This document shows positions 39,127 to 50,700 of a stretch of DNA of 64,000 nucleotides, one piece after another. A program made the position numbers and the translations under genes. The notes beneath the pieces are model-generated. The model saw nothing but the letters and a program-made list of their open reading frames with translations. It was not told the origin of the DNA and did no database searches. The DNA comes from Solea solea (taxonomy: Eukaryota > Chordata > Actinopteri > Pleuronectiformes > Soleidae). The first letter of the stretch is position 1. The number at the start of each line of letters is the position of its first letter. The DNA lies in contig NC_081143.1 of NCBI RefSeq assembly GCF_958295425.1, forward strand, positions 12,404,094 through 12,468,093, written 5' to 3'.

Positions 39127-41305
39127 ATGCATACGTTTCTGTGATGTTTCCTTCTGTAGGATTGTACATAGAAGCGTGATAACACAAGGTGAGGACAGAG
39201 AATCAGGCTCCATATGCTGGTTTAATCCAGTCCAGGTGGACCTGTCTGCTCCAATTAGAAGAGACCGCAGCCCAGAGGAGCCTGCTACACTTTACCCAGC
39301 TTTCTCTTTGGATTTAGGGTCATGCCTTTTTGAGATTAACGTTAAGTTTATCCAATATGGAGTCTTTTCCTCAAACCACAGTTTTTATTTTTCATTTTAT
39401 TATGTAAAGATGCATTTTTATGCACAAAAAGCACAGCGTCAAAGGTCAGGAAGGATCACGATCTACAGCAGTTGATTCCTATTATCCTTATAGTATATGT
39501 CCAGTAGGGGTGGCTTCTCACAGTGGCACTGCACAAATGAATGAGGGAAACGTGTGTGGAAGTGACCTGGCTGAAGAAGAGGGAGTTTACAGCGGGAGAA
39601 AGCTACGTTAAGAGATGCTCCATCCATGTTCAATACATAGACTTTGCGCTTTGCACTATGCACTTTGTTCTCTATGTTGTGAATAAACAGAAAAATCCTG
39701 CACTTTAACTTTTCATGGACTTCATGGTTTTGTTTACTTCACATAGACAAATATCGTGATGTACAATGTGATTCTCACTCCTAATGTCCTGTGTTTGAAC
39801 TCTGGTGGACAAAGAGCAAACGTCACATTTTGTGTTTGGTTTAATTTTTTTATTTTATTTTCCATGTTTTTGAATGATCGCCATGAAATGATCATTTTCA
39901 GTCATTAAAAACTTTAATCAAGGCTTCTGAACATTTCTCCATGATCAGTGATGGCAAGTTCAATAACAATATTTAAAATTAGAATAAAGATCAATAAATA
40001 AATAAATAAATACTAAAATAAATTACAGACTAAGTAAGATTCAAAGAAAGCACTATATGTTGGGGTGTTAAAGTGAAATATAGTATGTGCAGTCTCATGT
40101 GGGTGGGGATAATAAAGTCAGGGTGAGTTTGAAAGGGTTACTGAAAATATTTGCACATATAAGGGTTCTTTTTAAATCCTCTACACATTCCGCAGTTACA
40201 TATATATATATATATTTAAATATATACATATATAAATGTATAAATCAACATTTATAAATATAGATGGTTAATGTGCAGGTGTGACATCAGTATGACATGT
40301 TTAAATGTGTCTATATTACTAAAAAGTATAGCATTGTATTAAAGTTTGTGTGGTTGTATGAGGTACTGACACTGTCAGAGCTGACTGCACTGTGAGCGCC
40401 CCCTGTACTGACAACCAGACATTCACACTCTCTGAAAGCTTAAGTCTATGATATTTTATTTAAGAATATATTTGCCACTGTATCTCAACTGCCTTTTCTA
40501 ACTGGAAACTGAAGTTTGCAAACGGCTCACTCTCCTGCACCAAGGTCCATTGAGAAAATCTGCATATTTATCTTGCAGTAGAACAGCAGTTGCTGATCGA
40601 GTGCTGCCTTGTTTTCTAAGTCTGTCACTGAGGTAAATCTGAAAGAGGGATGAATTCCAACACTGAAATCACAAACTAACACATTTGAACACAGTGGACT
40701 TTGGTGTGGAAATTACACAGTGACAAAAACATACATTTCCACTGGCAAACATATCCCTATTTCATTCTAGATGTAAGCAGGGGTAAATTTCATCAGGTGA
40801 ATCTTTTGACCCTAATGAATGATCTAAGATCTAAGAATTCCATCATATGGAAGGTATGAGCTCCTGGACTTTCTCTGCTGAATAGGAACCATGAGTGACT
40901 TCAGTGAACTTTAATTGGCCAAACTCAAGTCATTTCAACGCTGGACGATCTGTAGATCTGCTCACACAGACGTGATATCACATATACAGTACCTGCCATT
41001 CTCATTTGACTGTTCCTTCCTGCAGGGTGAACACAAACATAAAATAATTCAGTTCCTCTTGTGCCTACTTCCTATAATCCTAGTTCATTATTTGGCCTCA
41101 TGTGTGAAGCTGATTTCTTGGCAGAGAGGGAGTGCCACAGAAATGCACAGCTCAGTCAGGATTGACTGTGTCAGTAAACCTCAAAAGATCTGAACTACCC
41201 CTTTAAATAACCAGCCCAGTTGCATCGTCACTCATGTTAAACAAAGCAAATCTACCCAGAACTTTACCAAACCTTTAACCCAGGGTTGTTACTGTTCACT
41301 TGAAG
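39127..41305. other. spacer between the palindromic MITE and the RHOU-like gene
   Basis: Includes repeat family C copy 1, a short (TA)n at about 40198-40215 and AT-rich DNA. The part nearest 41305 is probably 3' UTR of the RHOU-like gene. No other gene is supported. Confidence 0.5.
40480..40640 (+). repeat. interspersed repeat family C, copy 1
   Basis: Contains GGAAACTGAAGTTTGCAAAC and TCTCCTGCACCAAGGTCCAT then AGTGCTGCCTTGTTTTC. Related copies at about 45285-45690, 53640-53770 and 56118-56650 are in the same orientation. Confidence 0.5.
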
Positions 41306-41411
41306 TCACAGCTCTGCTCTCCCATCAGACCTGATCTTCCTCCACCAGGTTTCTGAGAGGCTCTTGATCTTGTCTGGTGTCTTCTTCCTCAGAGTCAGCT
41401 TCTGCTGCTGG

Positions 41412-41445
<34 letters not shown>

Positions 41446-43759
41446 CAGTCTGCTGGATGCTGGCCAGGGTGGCTGAATCGAACGCATCCTTCAGGTTCTT
41501 CTGGGTCAGAGCCGAGCACTCTGCAAAGCTCACCGCACCCAGCTGCTCAGCGAGCCGCTGCCCTTCCTCGGTGGCCACCGGCCGTTGCTGGTTCTGTGCC
41601 AGGTGGATCAGCACCTGGACATCCTCCCTCAGGTCCAGCTGGGTGCCGACCAGGACCAGAGGAGCATCTGGACAGTGCTGACGGATCTCAGGAACCCACC
41701 TGTCTATTATGTTATGGAAGGAACACGGTTGAACCACGCTGTAGCACAGGAGGAAGACATCTGCATTCTTATAGCAAAGTGGACGCAGATGCTCCAGCTC
41801 GTCCTTCATGAAACAAAGAGACAAAAAGGCCTGGTCAGACTCGTGCGTGCACAGGCTGGGCTACTTTTTTTAATTAGTGGATTCATCCACATTTGATGTA
41901 GTGAACCGAATGGTGTGTGAGATAAATCAAGCTTAAATGTGGCAAAAAAAAGTATCTTACAGCCAGAATTCTTCAGGAGGCTGAATTAATATTCACACTT
42001 GAGTTTGAAATATTTAAATCTGATTATTTTTACAGCTGAATTGATCTCTTTTCACATGTAAAGTTGTTAAAGCTCTTGACGTTAAAAAGTATTAAAATTA
42101 ATCAAAGTAATTTTGCCACAAGTGGTGAAACAACAGTGTGAAAAAAATAAAAATAATAAGAAAGAAAACTTCAGACCTTTTATCTTTTCTGTTTTTAAAT
42201 ACATTTTAATATCATATCTGGCCGAGATCATTGTTTTAGTTGAATCATCTCTGATTCTCTTTTTTTGCTAAGTGACACAAAATAAACGGTCTTTGTTGAC
42301 GAGTTGTTGAGATGATCCAGGGAAGAATGTTGCTGTAATTTGGATGACTTGAGATTTAAGCCTTTTTGCTTTTATTGTTTCAAACGTGGGCCACACGGTG
42401 GTGTAGTGGTTAGCACTCTCGCCTTGCAGCGAGAAGACCCGGGTTCGAGCCCCGGTTGGAACAAGGGCCTTTCTGCATGGAGTTTGCATGTTCTCCCCGT
42501 GTGTGCGTGGGTTCTCTCCGGGTTCTCCGGCTTCCTCCCACAGTCCAAAAACATGCAATGTGGGGATAGGTAAATTGGACACTCCAAATTGACCATAGGA
42601 GTGAGTGTGAGAGTGAATGGTTGTTTGTCTCTATCTGTGTGTGGCCCTGCGATGGACTGGCGAACTGTCCAGGGTGTACCCCGCCTATCGCCCGATGTAG
42701 CTGAGATTGGCACAGCACCCCCCGCGACCCTCTGGTTGAGGATAAAGCGGTAGATGATGACTGACTGACTGACTGTTTCAAACGTCTGAGTTTTATATGT
42801 TGGCAAACTTCATATGAGGAAAATTCAGATAAGGAATGAGAAACAGTTACGGCTATCCGCCACGAGAGGGCGACATAGCACGCACTGATAAAACGAGCAA
42901 TACAAACTCACAGTATTCCACAAGGGGCGCTGTTTACAGTGGGTTGAGGGACTATTTTGGGACTAAGCAGGGTCTAATTGGATTTAGGACCAACAGCTGA
43001 CTGCAGGGGCCAACAAACACAAACAACAAGAAATGTTTAGGAGCAATTAGTGACAAATACGTATTGATCACTGTTGACTTACATCGAGTGATCCATCAAT
43101 CAGCCCCCATTTCTATCATGACAAAGCAGTAGGACAAAGAAGATAAAGAGTTGCTGAGTGGTACAATACTTATTCAAACCCCTGTTACACAGCCGTGCAG
43201 GTCAGGGAATCATCTCACCTGTCCAGCCATGTCACACAGCTGCAGCCTCACTGGGTTCCCGTCGACCACAACCATCACTGAAGGGAAAAGAAAACACGCG
43301 TGTGTATAAAATGTCAATAAATGTAAATACATAACATAGTTCAGTGATTGAACGTGTGTGGCATAAAGAAACAACAGCTGGATGAAGGACATACAGTCAC
43401 GGTCATACGCAGGTTCGTTTTTGGCGACGGTTGTGCGTAAAACCTGTGCGTAAAGCTGAAACACATTATACCAGGCACGGCTAATTACCGGTGAAGTTGT
43501 CGAACGCTGTGGGAACATATTCCGTAGGGTATCCGTTGGTGGTGTAGCTGACAATGAGGCTGGTCTTGCCCACAGCTCCGTCTCCAACCAGGACGCAGTT
43601 CACTTTGCGCTCGGGTGCGGAACCGGATCGCCGGCGCTTTGCGCTCAGAGGGAATTCCCGGTTCTTTAAGCGCCGAGGCGGGATCGGGGGGCCGTGTCCT
43701 ACGCTTACCGGGTCGGACACGCGGCGGGGCTTCGGCTTTCCTACATCCTGAGGGAGCAT
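41306..43759 (-). CDS. RHOU/Wrch-like atypical Rho GTPase, complete, with unusual C-terminus
   Basis: Atypical Rho-family small GTPase. Coding exons: 43489-43759, 43219-43277 and 41306-41803, giving 275 aa. The N-terminal extension carries PPIPPRR (residues 24-30), matching the SH3-binding motif of RHOU. The P-loop GDGAVGKT is at 59-66, switch [10 protein letters not shown] at about 81-89, G3 DMAGQ at 106-110 (usually DTAGQ), the NKxD-equivalent GTQLD at 163-167 and CSAL at 207-210. [15 protein letters not shown] and [13 protein letters not shown] are RHOU-like rather than RHOV-like. Residues 231-240 are a ten-serine run. The protein ends [13 protein letters not shown] and lacks the terminal Cys-Cys-Phe-Val expected for palmitoylation in RHOU. 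Exon 3 uses an ATGAAG acceptor. It may be a diverged fish RHOU duplicate; which one is uncertain. Confidence 0.9.
42388..42773 (+). mobile_element. tRNA-headed SINE-like element with 12-bp target-site duplication
   Basis: Lies in intron 2 of the RHOU-like gene. A tRNA-like head carries an A box (TGGTGTAGTGG, 42399-42409) and a B box (GGTTCGAGCCC, 42442-42452). The body has a GGAGTTTGCATGTTCTCCCC block that is abundant in teleosts, and the tail is a (GACT)n repeat. The element is flanked by a perfect 12-bp direct repeat TGTTTCAAACGT (42376-42387 and 42774-42785), the mark of a retroposon insertion. Intact boxes and a perfect duplication suggest a fairly recent insertion. Confidence 0.85.
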
Positions 43760-44730
43760 GTTTTTAGCGTCTGACAGAGGAAGCGTTTGGTTCCAGCTTC
43801 AGAGCCAGCGGAGACTCCCCGCACGCTCCATCCACGCGTGTTTCTGCTTCAGTTTCAGCTCCTTTACTGTAAAAGTGCCACTAACGACACGTGGATGTGT
43901 TTCGTGTGGCGGCGCAGTAGCACATGGAGGCAGGCAGCCGCTCAGCAGGAGCTCCTGGTGATTGGCATTCTTTCCGCATCTGCTGTGCTCGTGCGTCCTA
44001 AGAGGCTTATCAGCAGAGCGCCATCTGAAGCTCCACAGCTTTCCCAGCGAAATCAACTAAGCTGACAGGGAATCTTTATCCCATTGGCTGCGTACATACA
44101 GTATACAGTATGGCTCATCCTCTGCGACCAAATATTACTTTTTTTCACGTGTTTCAATAGAAGAAAAAAAAAACATTATAGCACATCTCGTTCAAATGTT
44201 CAAATATCCAACGTGTTATACGATAAAATGTATTTCATTCATTATCCAGTAAGGATGAGTTGTTACCTTAGAAACAACAACATGTAATGGTTAAGGTGTT
44301 CTCAGTGCCTTTCTGTGATACATTTAACAGGTGCTTTTCAAGACCTTCATGGTCCTGGTTTCATAAATACCATATTGTATTTCAGTGGAACAATGTAATA
44401 TTCTCATTGACTGACAAATGCCCCTTTTTGCACTTTCATGAATCAGATAGTGGTTTCACAAAACTTCACAAAAGGTTGTGATTTAAGGAATTATTAAGTG
44501 TAGTAGTAATCAAGACCATAAATATAAATATACATCGAAATGGTTCAAAAGTGAGATTAAGGTTGTATCCCAGAATATGTTACGTACAAATGTGACAATT
44601 CAAAATCTATTGGGGGGGGTTTATACCATTCTAAATTATATTATATGAAAATGATGTGAAATGTCCCTTTTTCCCGACAAATCAGATAACAGTATGTATA
44701 TATTATACAAAAGTCAATTGAAGTATTTAT

Positions 44731-44826
44731 TACATTACATTATATTATTATTATATTATATTATATTATATTATATTATATTATATTATATTATATTATA
44801 TTATATTGTATTATATTATATTATAA
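44731..44826 (+). repeat. second (TTATA)n pentanucleotide array
   Basis: About 18 units, same motif and orientation as the 38.25-kb array. It lies about 1 kb upstream of the RHOU-like start codon. The two arrays flank the RHOU-like gene. Confidence 0.9.
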
Positions 44827-45107
44827 AAAATCTTCCCAGGTGGACTCATGCAGGCATTAGCCAGTGCTGAGTCATCATCAGTTATATATAATGATAAATC
44901 AGCAAACATAAAATGTTAAGTTTCTTCATTGAATTAAGCCTTGATTCATTATGTTTGACATTCATTATGTTCATGAGACGCACCTTCACCTGGCTGTTTA
45001 CAAGAAAACACGGGGTGCAAATGAGGCTGACTGACTCCCCCTAGTGGTGAATGTCAGGAAGTCATCAGGCAACATGGTGAATCATCACAAACACACAGGT
45101 CTGCACA

Positions 45108-45270
45108 GCTCTTCTTCTTAGGACCTTAACCATAACTGGTAAATGTCTAACCCGAACTTACACCTAACCACAATTCTAAACTTAGCCCTAAACATAACCA
45201 GTTCATCAGAAATGAGGTTCTACCTCATTAGGACCAGGTTTTGGTCTCTATGAGGACTACTGGTGTCAGT
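45108..45270 (-). repeat. microsatellite-linked repeat family B, copy 2
   Basis: On the plus strand it contains AGAAATGAGGTTCTACCTCA, TTAGGACCAGGTTTTGGTCT and TATGAGGACTACTGGTG, the reverse complement of the 2.0-kb copy. Confidence 0.5.
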
Positions 45271-45284
45271 GTTTATTTACATCC

Positions 45285-45690
45285 TTCTTCGACAGGAAAC
45301 TGAGGTTTGTACACTTTCACTCTCCTGCACCAAAGTCCATGGAAAAAATCAGCATTTTTAGCTCATGGAGACACAGGCACTGCTGGTTTACCGCTCCCTC
45401 ATTTGGTAAATTTGTGATATATGAATGATATATTTGAATTTACTGATGGAGGCATCTGAAGTCGCTGATTTTCTCTGTGGGAGAGGGAGTGGTTTACAAA
45501 CTTGGCTCTGGAACATTGATACAAAGATATTCTTAAGATATCACAGACTTAACTTGGCATAGATGTTAGTTCCCCTGCTGACAGACATGTTTTTGAGTGA
45601 AAGTGAACCTCTGTGTATCAGGCTGATTCACAGTGCACAGAAGAGTCAGCGGTGATTATGTGTCTGTACCACAATCAACCACTGAACTTA
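45285..45690 (+). repeat. interspersed repeat family C, copy 2 (longer copy)
   Basis: Contains GGAAACTGAGGTTTGTACAC, TCTCCTGCACCAAAGTCCAT, CATTTGGTAAATTTGTGATA and a distal part with GAACCTCTGTGTATCAGGC and TCACAGTGCACAGAAGAGTC. Confidence 0.5.
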
Positions 45691-46709
45691 AAGTCAGTCT
45701 TCATTTAGATAAATGTAAAGAAAAATGATCTTTAACCAGGCACTGACATCGCTGCTTAATGGGATTAATGAAGAGTCAGAGAAAAACAACAGACACCCAT
45801 CGACATCAGGCCGCCCTGCACCAGGAGCTGGCACCAGAACAACAAACACACATAACATACAAAGCTTCTATTCTATACACACCCCTCCTCCAATATCTGA
45901 TAAACTAGACACCTAATCAGAATCTTTGGGGAGCCTGGGCCTCCTTTTGGAGTTTCCAGACCAGGCAAATACATTAACTCAATTTAGAGTTTGGGATTAA
46001 GGAGCCCCCCCCCCCCCACCCACGACAACACACTTATGCACACACACACACACAGATACAAACACACGCCATCATCCCCTTCCTCCATCGCCTCCTGCCC
46101 TTCCTGCTTCCCTCATCTCTCTTTTTGATAGGTTCAGCTGAGTACCACATTCTCCTCTTCCTCTCTCTCTCGCTCTCTCTCTCCCTCTCCCTCAGGGGAC
46201 TGTGCTGCTCGGACTCTATAGTTATGGGCTGGGGCCATCTGTCACCATGTGCATTCACGCAGCCACCAGAAGGCTGCAACATGTGCAGATTTAAATGGAG
46301 AACCCAACTTTCCCAGGACACACAGGCCTGACCCCAGCAGCCGCTGCAACCCCCACCCCACCCAGCCCATCGCCCCGTGCCTCCCCCCTCCCCCGCCTCC
46401 ATCCCATGACCATCAGTGCCATGCAACTTCCAGCATCCCTGAAAACCTGGACCCCACCCACCTGCTACACCCTCCTCCAGCCAAGACAAGAAATACTGTC
46501 TGCATGTGAATCAATGAACCACCCCTTACAAAACACACTAAGTGTGTGTGTGTGTGTAAGTGTGTGTGCGTAAGTGTGTGTGCCTGTGTGTGTGTGAGCA
46601 TTCTCTTTACAAACGATGATGGATTTCAACATTACATAGCAGCTGATGGCGATGGGGGATGTGAGGTTGGGAGGAGAGGGGGGACGAGGGCAACCTCTGG
46701 TGTATGTGT

Positions 46710-46745
<36 letters not shown>

Positions 46746-47039
46746 AGCTGATTGGTAAAATTGATTGTGAGGGTGAGAGGGGAAGGATGAAGGGGTGTGT
46801 GCCTGTGTGTTGGACAGCAGTAGGAGTGTGTGTTGTGGTTTTGTTGGTTGGGGGGGTGGGGGGGGTAACAGGATTGGTCTTGTCTGTGGGACTCATAGGG
46901 AGGACAATGGGAGCACCGGGGGTGGGGCGAGTGTCACACGCTTTTGCTTTGTGGCTCGGTCAACAGGCGTGTGCCACGGGTGTCGTCTCGCCTCCCCTCG
47001 CCTGCTGTCCGACTCCAGGGAAGCACCAACAGCCATGAG

Positions 47040-47160
47040 AACCGAGGGCCCCGGGCCCTTTAATGAGGGGCGTGCTGTTTCTTATCAAAGATGGACAAGC
47101 CATCATTACAATCATCATTAGACGCTGCACAATGGAGAACGCCTCCCTCAGCAGTGGATG
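47040..47160 (+). promoter_or_regulatory. candidate regulatory segment with a TCF/LEF-type site
   Basis: Unique-looking sequence just before the minisatellite. ATCAAAG (47084-47090) is the core TCF/LEF motif, with nearby CATCATTA homeodomain-like cores and a Sox-like ACAATGG at about 47129-47135. Mouse Dll1 uses TCF sites in mesoderm, so a delta link is conceivable but only inferred. Confidence 0.25.
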
Positions 47161-47194
47161 GGAAAATCCTACAAACAGAGCAGTGACGGCTGCA

Positions 47195-47655
47195 GTGGTG
47201 GAGGTGGTGATGGTGATGATGGTGATGGTGATGGTGATGGAGGTGTTGATGGTGATGGAGGTGGTGATGGTGGTGGAGGTGGTGATGGTGATGGAGGTGT
47301 TGATGGTGATGGAGGTGGTGATGGTGGTGATGGTGGTGGTGGTGATGATAGTGATAGTGATGGTGGTGGAGGTGGTGGTGGTGATGATAGTGATGGTGAT
47401 GGTGATGGTGATGGAGGTGGTGATGGTGATGGAGGTGGTGGTGGTGGTGGTGATGATAGTGATGGTGATGGTGATGAGGTGGTGATGGTGGTGGTGGAGG
47501 TGGTGAAGACGGTGATGGTAGTGGTGAAGATGGTGATGGAGGTGGTGAAGATGGTGATGGAGGTGGTAAAGACGGTGATGGTGGTGGTGGTGGAGGTGGT
47601 GAAGATGGTGATGAGATGATGGAGGTGGTGATGGTGATGGTGGTGGAGGTGGAGG
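47195..47655 (+). repeat. GAT/GGT minisatellite (about 460 bp)
   Basis: Nested array of GATGGT, GGAGGT and GATAGT units with higher-order repeats such as GATGGTGATGGAGGTGTT. It is open in several frames on both strands, giving spurious Asp/Gly-, Val/Met- and Ser/Pro/His-rich ORFs. No gene is inferred. Confidence 0.9.
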
Positions 47656-47674
47656 TAGAGCAGGAAGAGCATGC

Positions 47675-47738
47675 ACGAACCAGCAACCTTCTTGCTGTGA
47701 GGCAACAGTGCTAGCCACGTGTTCCACTGTGTGGCCGT
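47675..47738 (-). mobile_element. head fragment of the tRNA-headed SINE-like element
   Basis: In reverse complement it has GGCCACACAGTGGAACACG, then GCACTGTTGCCTCACAGCAA and GGTTGCTGGTTCGTGC. It abuts the GAT/GGT minisatellite; the body is absent or replaced by the minisatellite. Confidence 0.5.
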
Positions 47739-50700
47739 GACACTTGCTTATACACTACAGCTTCAAGCCTCACAGCTCCCACTAACACCTGCACACATCT
47801 GTCTTTCTTCTGCAATGACAATAAACATCAGTATTCCTCATGAGATCAATTAGTCGACATTTAAAGAAAGTTGTGCTTATCATAAGCAAAGAAAAAATTG
47901 CATTAACTTTATCTCAAACCGAAATAAAAAGCTCACTTTCTTCCAAAAGAAAATGAATTAATTTGTCTTAAATTAGACACCAGTATTGTTAGGCAAAACA
48001 TATATAAATGGTCAAAGTCAAAAAGTGAATTTGGTGTCTGACAGAATTTGTCATAAGAATTCCTAATGTGCTTATTCCAGACTACTGTTCCTCAAAATGA
48101 GCTGTGTTACTTCCTGTGAAATGAGTTTCTTTATTTTTTATTTTATAAGACAAAACATCACCTAACATTAAATGCGCCAAGGCGACATTGTGCATATATG
48201 GGAAAGTTTTTTTTATCATTATTTGGGTAAAAGAATGCAGATAGGCTCAAGTGTGAACCTTCTTAGTGGTAATGCAAGTTTAAAAACAAAGTTAGACATT
48301 CTTTCTTGAAAAGAGATCATTATTCTTGTGCTATATTTACTTTCTTGAAAGTCAAAATTTGCAGTGAATCTACAGCTTGGTGTGTTAAGGTCTGTAAAAA
48401 TCTGGCACCTTTAAACAAACTCTCTTTTCCTTTTGAATCTCAACAGTAACTTACAGCAGTAAAATACAAACTACAATCGTTCTTTTTCTCATGCAGTGCT
48501 CAGTGCCACTTGCCCTCAGAGGGGCTGGCAGCGAGATCGGTCAGGGTTACAGTGTCATGCACCATAACCCTGCTCTGAGTTTGTCATCATTAATGTTTGT
48601 CCAAAAAAGGTGTTGCTCTGCTGCGGCCTTTCTCAAGAGTCTCCTTCAACTCCTTTTTAATGCTCTGCACTGGCCTGTGGCCTGTGGCCGCAGGGAGCAT
48701 TGTCATGCTACTGAAGGTGCAGGGGACACTGGGAGGAGGCGTGTGTGTGTGTGTGTGTGTGTGAGTCTGTGTGTTGTGAGTGACTGAGTTGTGGGGAAGT
48801 GTGTGAGGGTGGGGGGGGCACATGACGCTGCAGCAGTGGCAGCTGGCGGCCCAGCTTGCAGAGGCCATCTCCTCACAAAGGAGAGTCTTACCCCTGGGGC
48901 CAGTGATTTAGGACAGGGCTCTCTGGACAGGCCCCTGGAGAGGAGGCCAGAGGACACTGGCTCCCACCTCCACCTCCCCTCCCTCTCTTTGCCTTGTCCT
49001 CTAAAGCCTCCCTGCTGGTTCCCGTGCCCCCCCTCCTCATCTCCTCCAGTCACACACACACTCCTCACGCCCTCCCTTCAACCCAACGTGGCTAAGCTCT
49101 CTCCTGGGACGACCAGGCCAGCCTCTGGAGGGGGAGAATTCCTGAGGTGTAGCACGCTAACGCTAGCTGGACACAATAGGGGGATGACAACAGGTGCGTG
49201 TGGACTCAGTGTTGTCCAGCAGCAGCTGAGAGATAGGGACGGGGGGCTATTATTCCACCATTATCCATCGCTGCTCTACCGGTGGGCTGTTGAAGCTCTT
49301 TTCTTGAACAAAAACAAGGTTTCTTTTTTTTTTTTAAGTGTAACCTAGTATTGTACCCACCCTGATCCGACAAGCCTCTCTTTCATCCTGCTACCCCCAG
49401 CTAGCACCTGCCGCCCCCTGGGCCCTCCAAACAAGCCTAACTGCCACTTATATACCAAGATTGGGTTCAATTCAGTCGAGTCCCGACTGCAAGAAAACCT
49501 GAGTCCACTTGTTTAAAACAGCACCACTTCATATCCGAGGAGCCATAGAAATTATCCAGGCAGCCACCACTGTCCATCCGTCCAACACCCCCACCTCCCC
49601 TCCCTCCTCTGTCTCTCTGAATTATGTTATGTCTCAAATGAGCAGTCATACAGCAGATTGTTTGGCGCAGCCACTTGATATAACCGGTGACAATGCCTCG
49701 AACAGAGCAAGAGTCCTGGGGGGATAGGCAGTATTTGGTTACTGCATCCCTGATCTCTCCCCCCATTGTGGTCCCACCCCGGGTCCCATGGAAGGTTGAA
49801 AGGGGGTTTGAGGAGGGAGGGGACATGTGCGCATTTGTGAACCCACAACGCAGGTGCCTACATCTGTTCATTTCTGGGCAGATGCTCATGGTTGTAGAGA
49901 TAGAGAGGGAGTCTTAGAGAACAGAGAGAGAGAGAGAAAGGTGGGGGGAGAGGTGGACATCCTCCATTTACATCCTCCATTTACTCGGTCATCATTCATA
50001 CCGGTGATTAAGTTCAAATGGAGCCAAATTAGTGTAAAGAGAGTGAGAGCTGGTCAGTTGGATCTGAATAACAAAAGGAAAACATCAATATTATATTTAA
50101 AATTTGAGTGTGTCACTTTTTTATTCCAACATTCAAACTGGGATCCATTAAGAAAATTAATTTCCCAGTTTGATGTGGAGGAACTTGCACAGAGCACCAG
50201 GCACAACCAGCATTTAGTTTAGTATATAGTTCAGTTTTTGCACAAAATTAATAGAGTTGAAAGTAACAACAACAAAATAGGTCTGAAATATCCTGTGTTG
50301 AGTAAATGAGTAAAACAGTTAAAAAAACACAAAAACATCTAAAAATTCTCACAGCTCTTTGTCAAATGTAAAAAGTCATTCCAGCTCAGGAATGTTGCTT
50401 TTGTTTGAGAATGATTTGTAAATAAAAGAACATGTGTTAGTGTACGGTGTTACAGAACCTACTGTATGCGTGACCTTCAGTGAGTGTCCATCAAAAAGAT
50501 GTTTAGTTTGTCCATTGTGGGCAACAGTAAAAATAGGGTGGTCCAAAATGTCTGCTACTGGAGAGCTGACCTGCGTTATGTCATTCATGGGAAAAACAAC
50601 AATTCATACAAGCAGGTGATTGTACATGAAATATTTTATCTTTAGTGTATGCCAATTTCACACAATGGAACTTTAACAAGTTACTGTCACAGGTGGAGCT

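Noticed and set aside
41364..41811. Plus-strand ORFs with poly-Leu or poly-Cys runs
   Set aside because: Antisense shadow of the serine repeat in exon 3 of the RHOU-like gene; no domain of their own.
42388..42460. tRNA gene from the A and B boxes
   Set aside because: The boxes belong to a SINE-like head; the acceptor stem does not fold as a real tRNA and the target-site duplication encloses the whole 386-bp element.
41306..43759. RHOV as the identity of the Rho gene
   Set aside because: The switch I neighbourhood [15 protein letters not shown] and TPDKIKSLS follow RHOU; RHOV has a CNGYPARYRPTALD-type sequence.
46960..47727. Long minus-strand ORFs (up to 255 codons) and overlapping plus-strand ORFs
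   Set aside because: They are translations of the GAT/GGT minisatellite, open in several frames at once with His/Ser/Pro, Asp/Gly or Val/Met runs; no start context, splice signals or domain.
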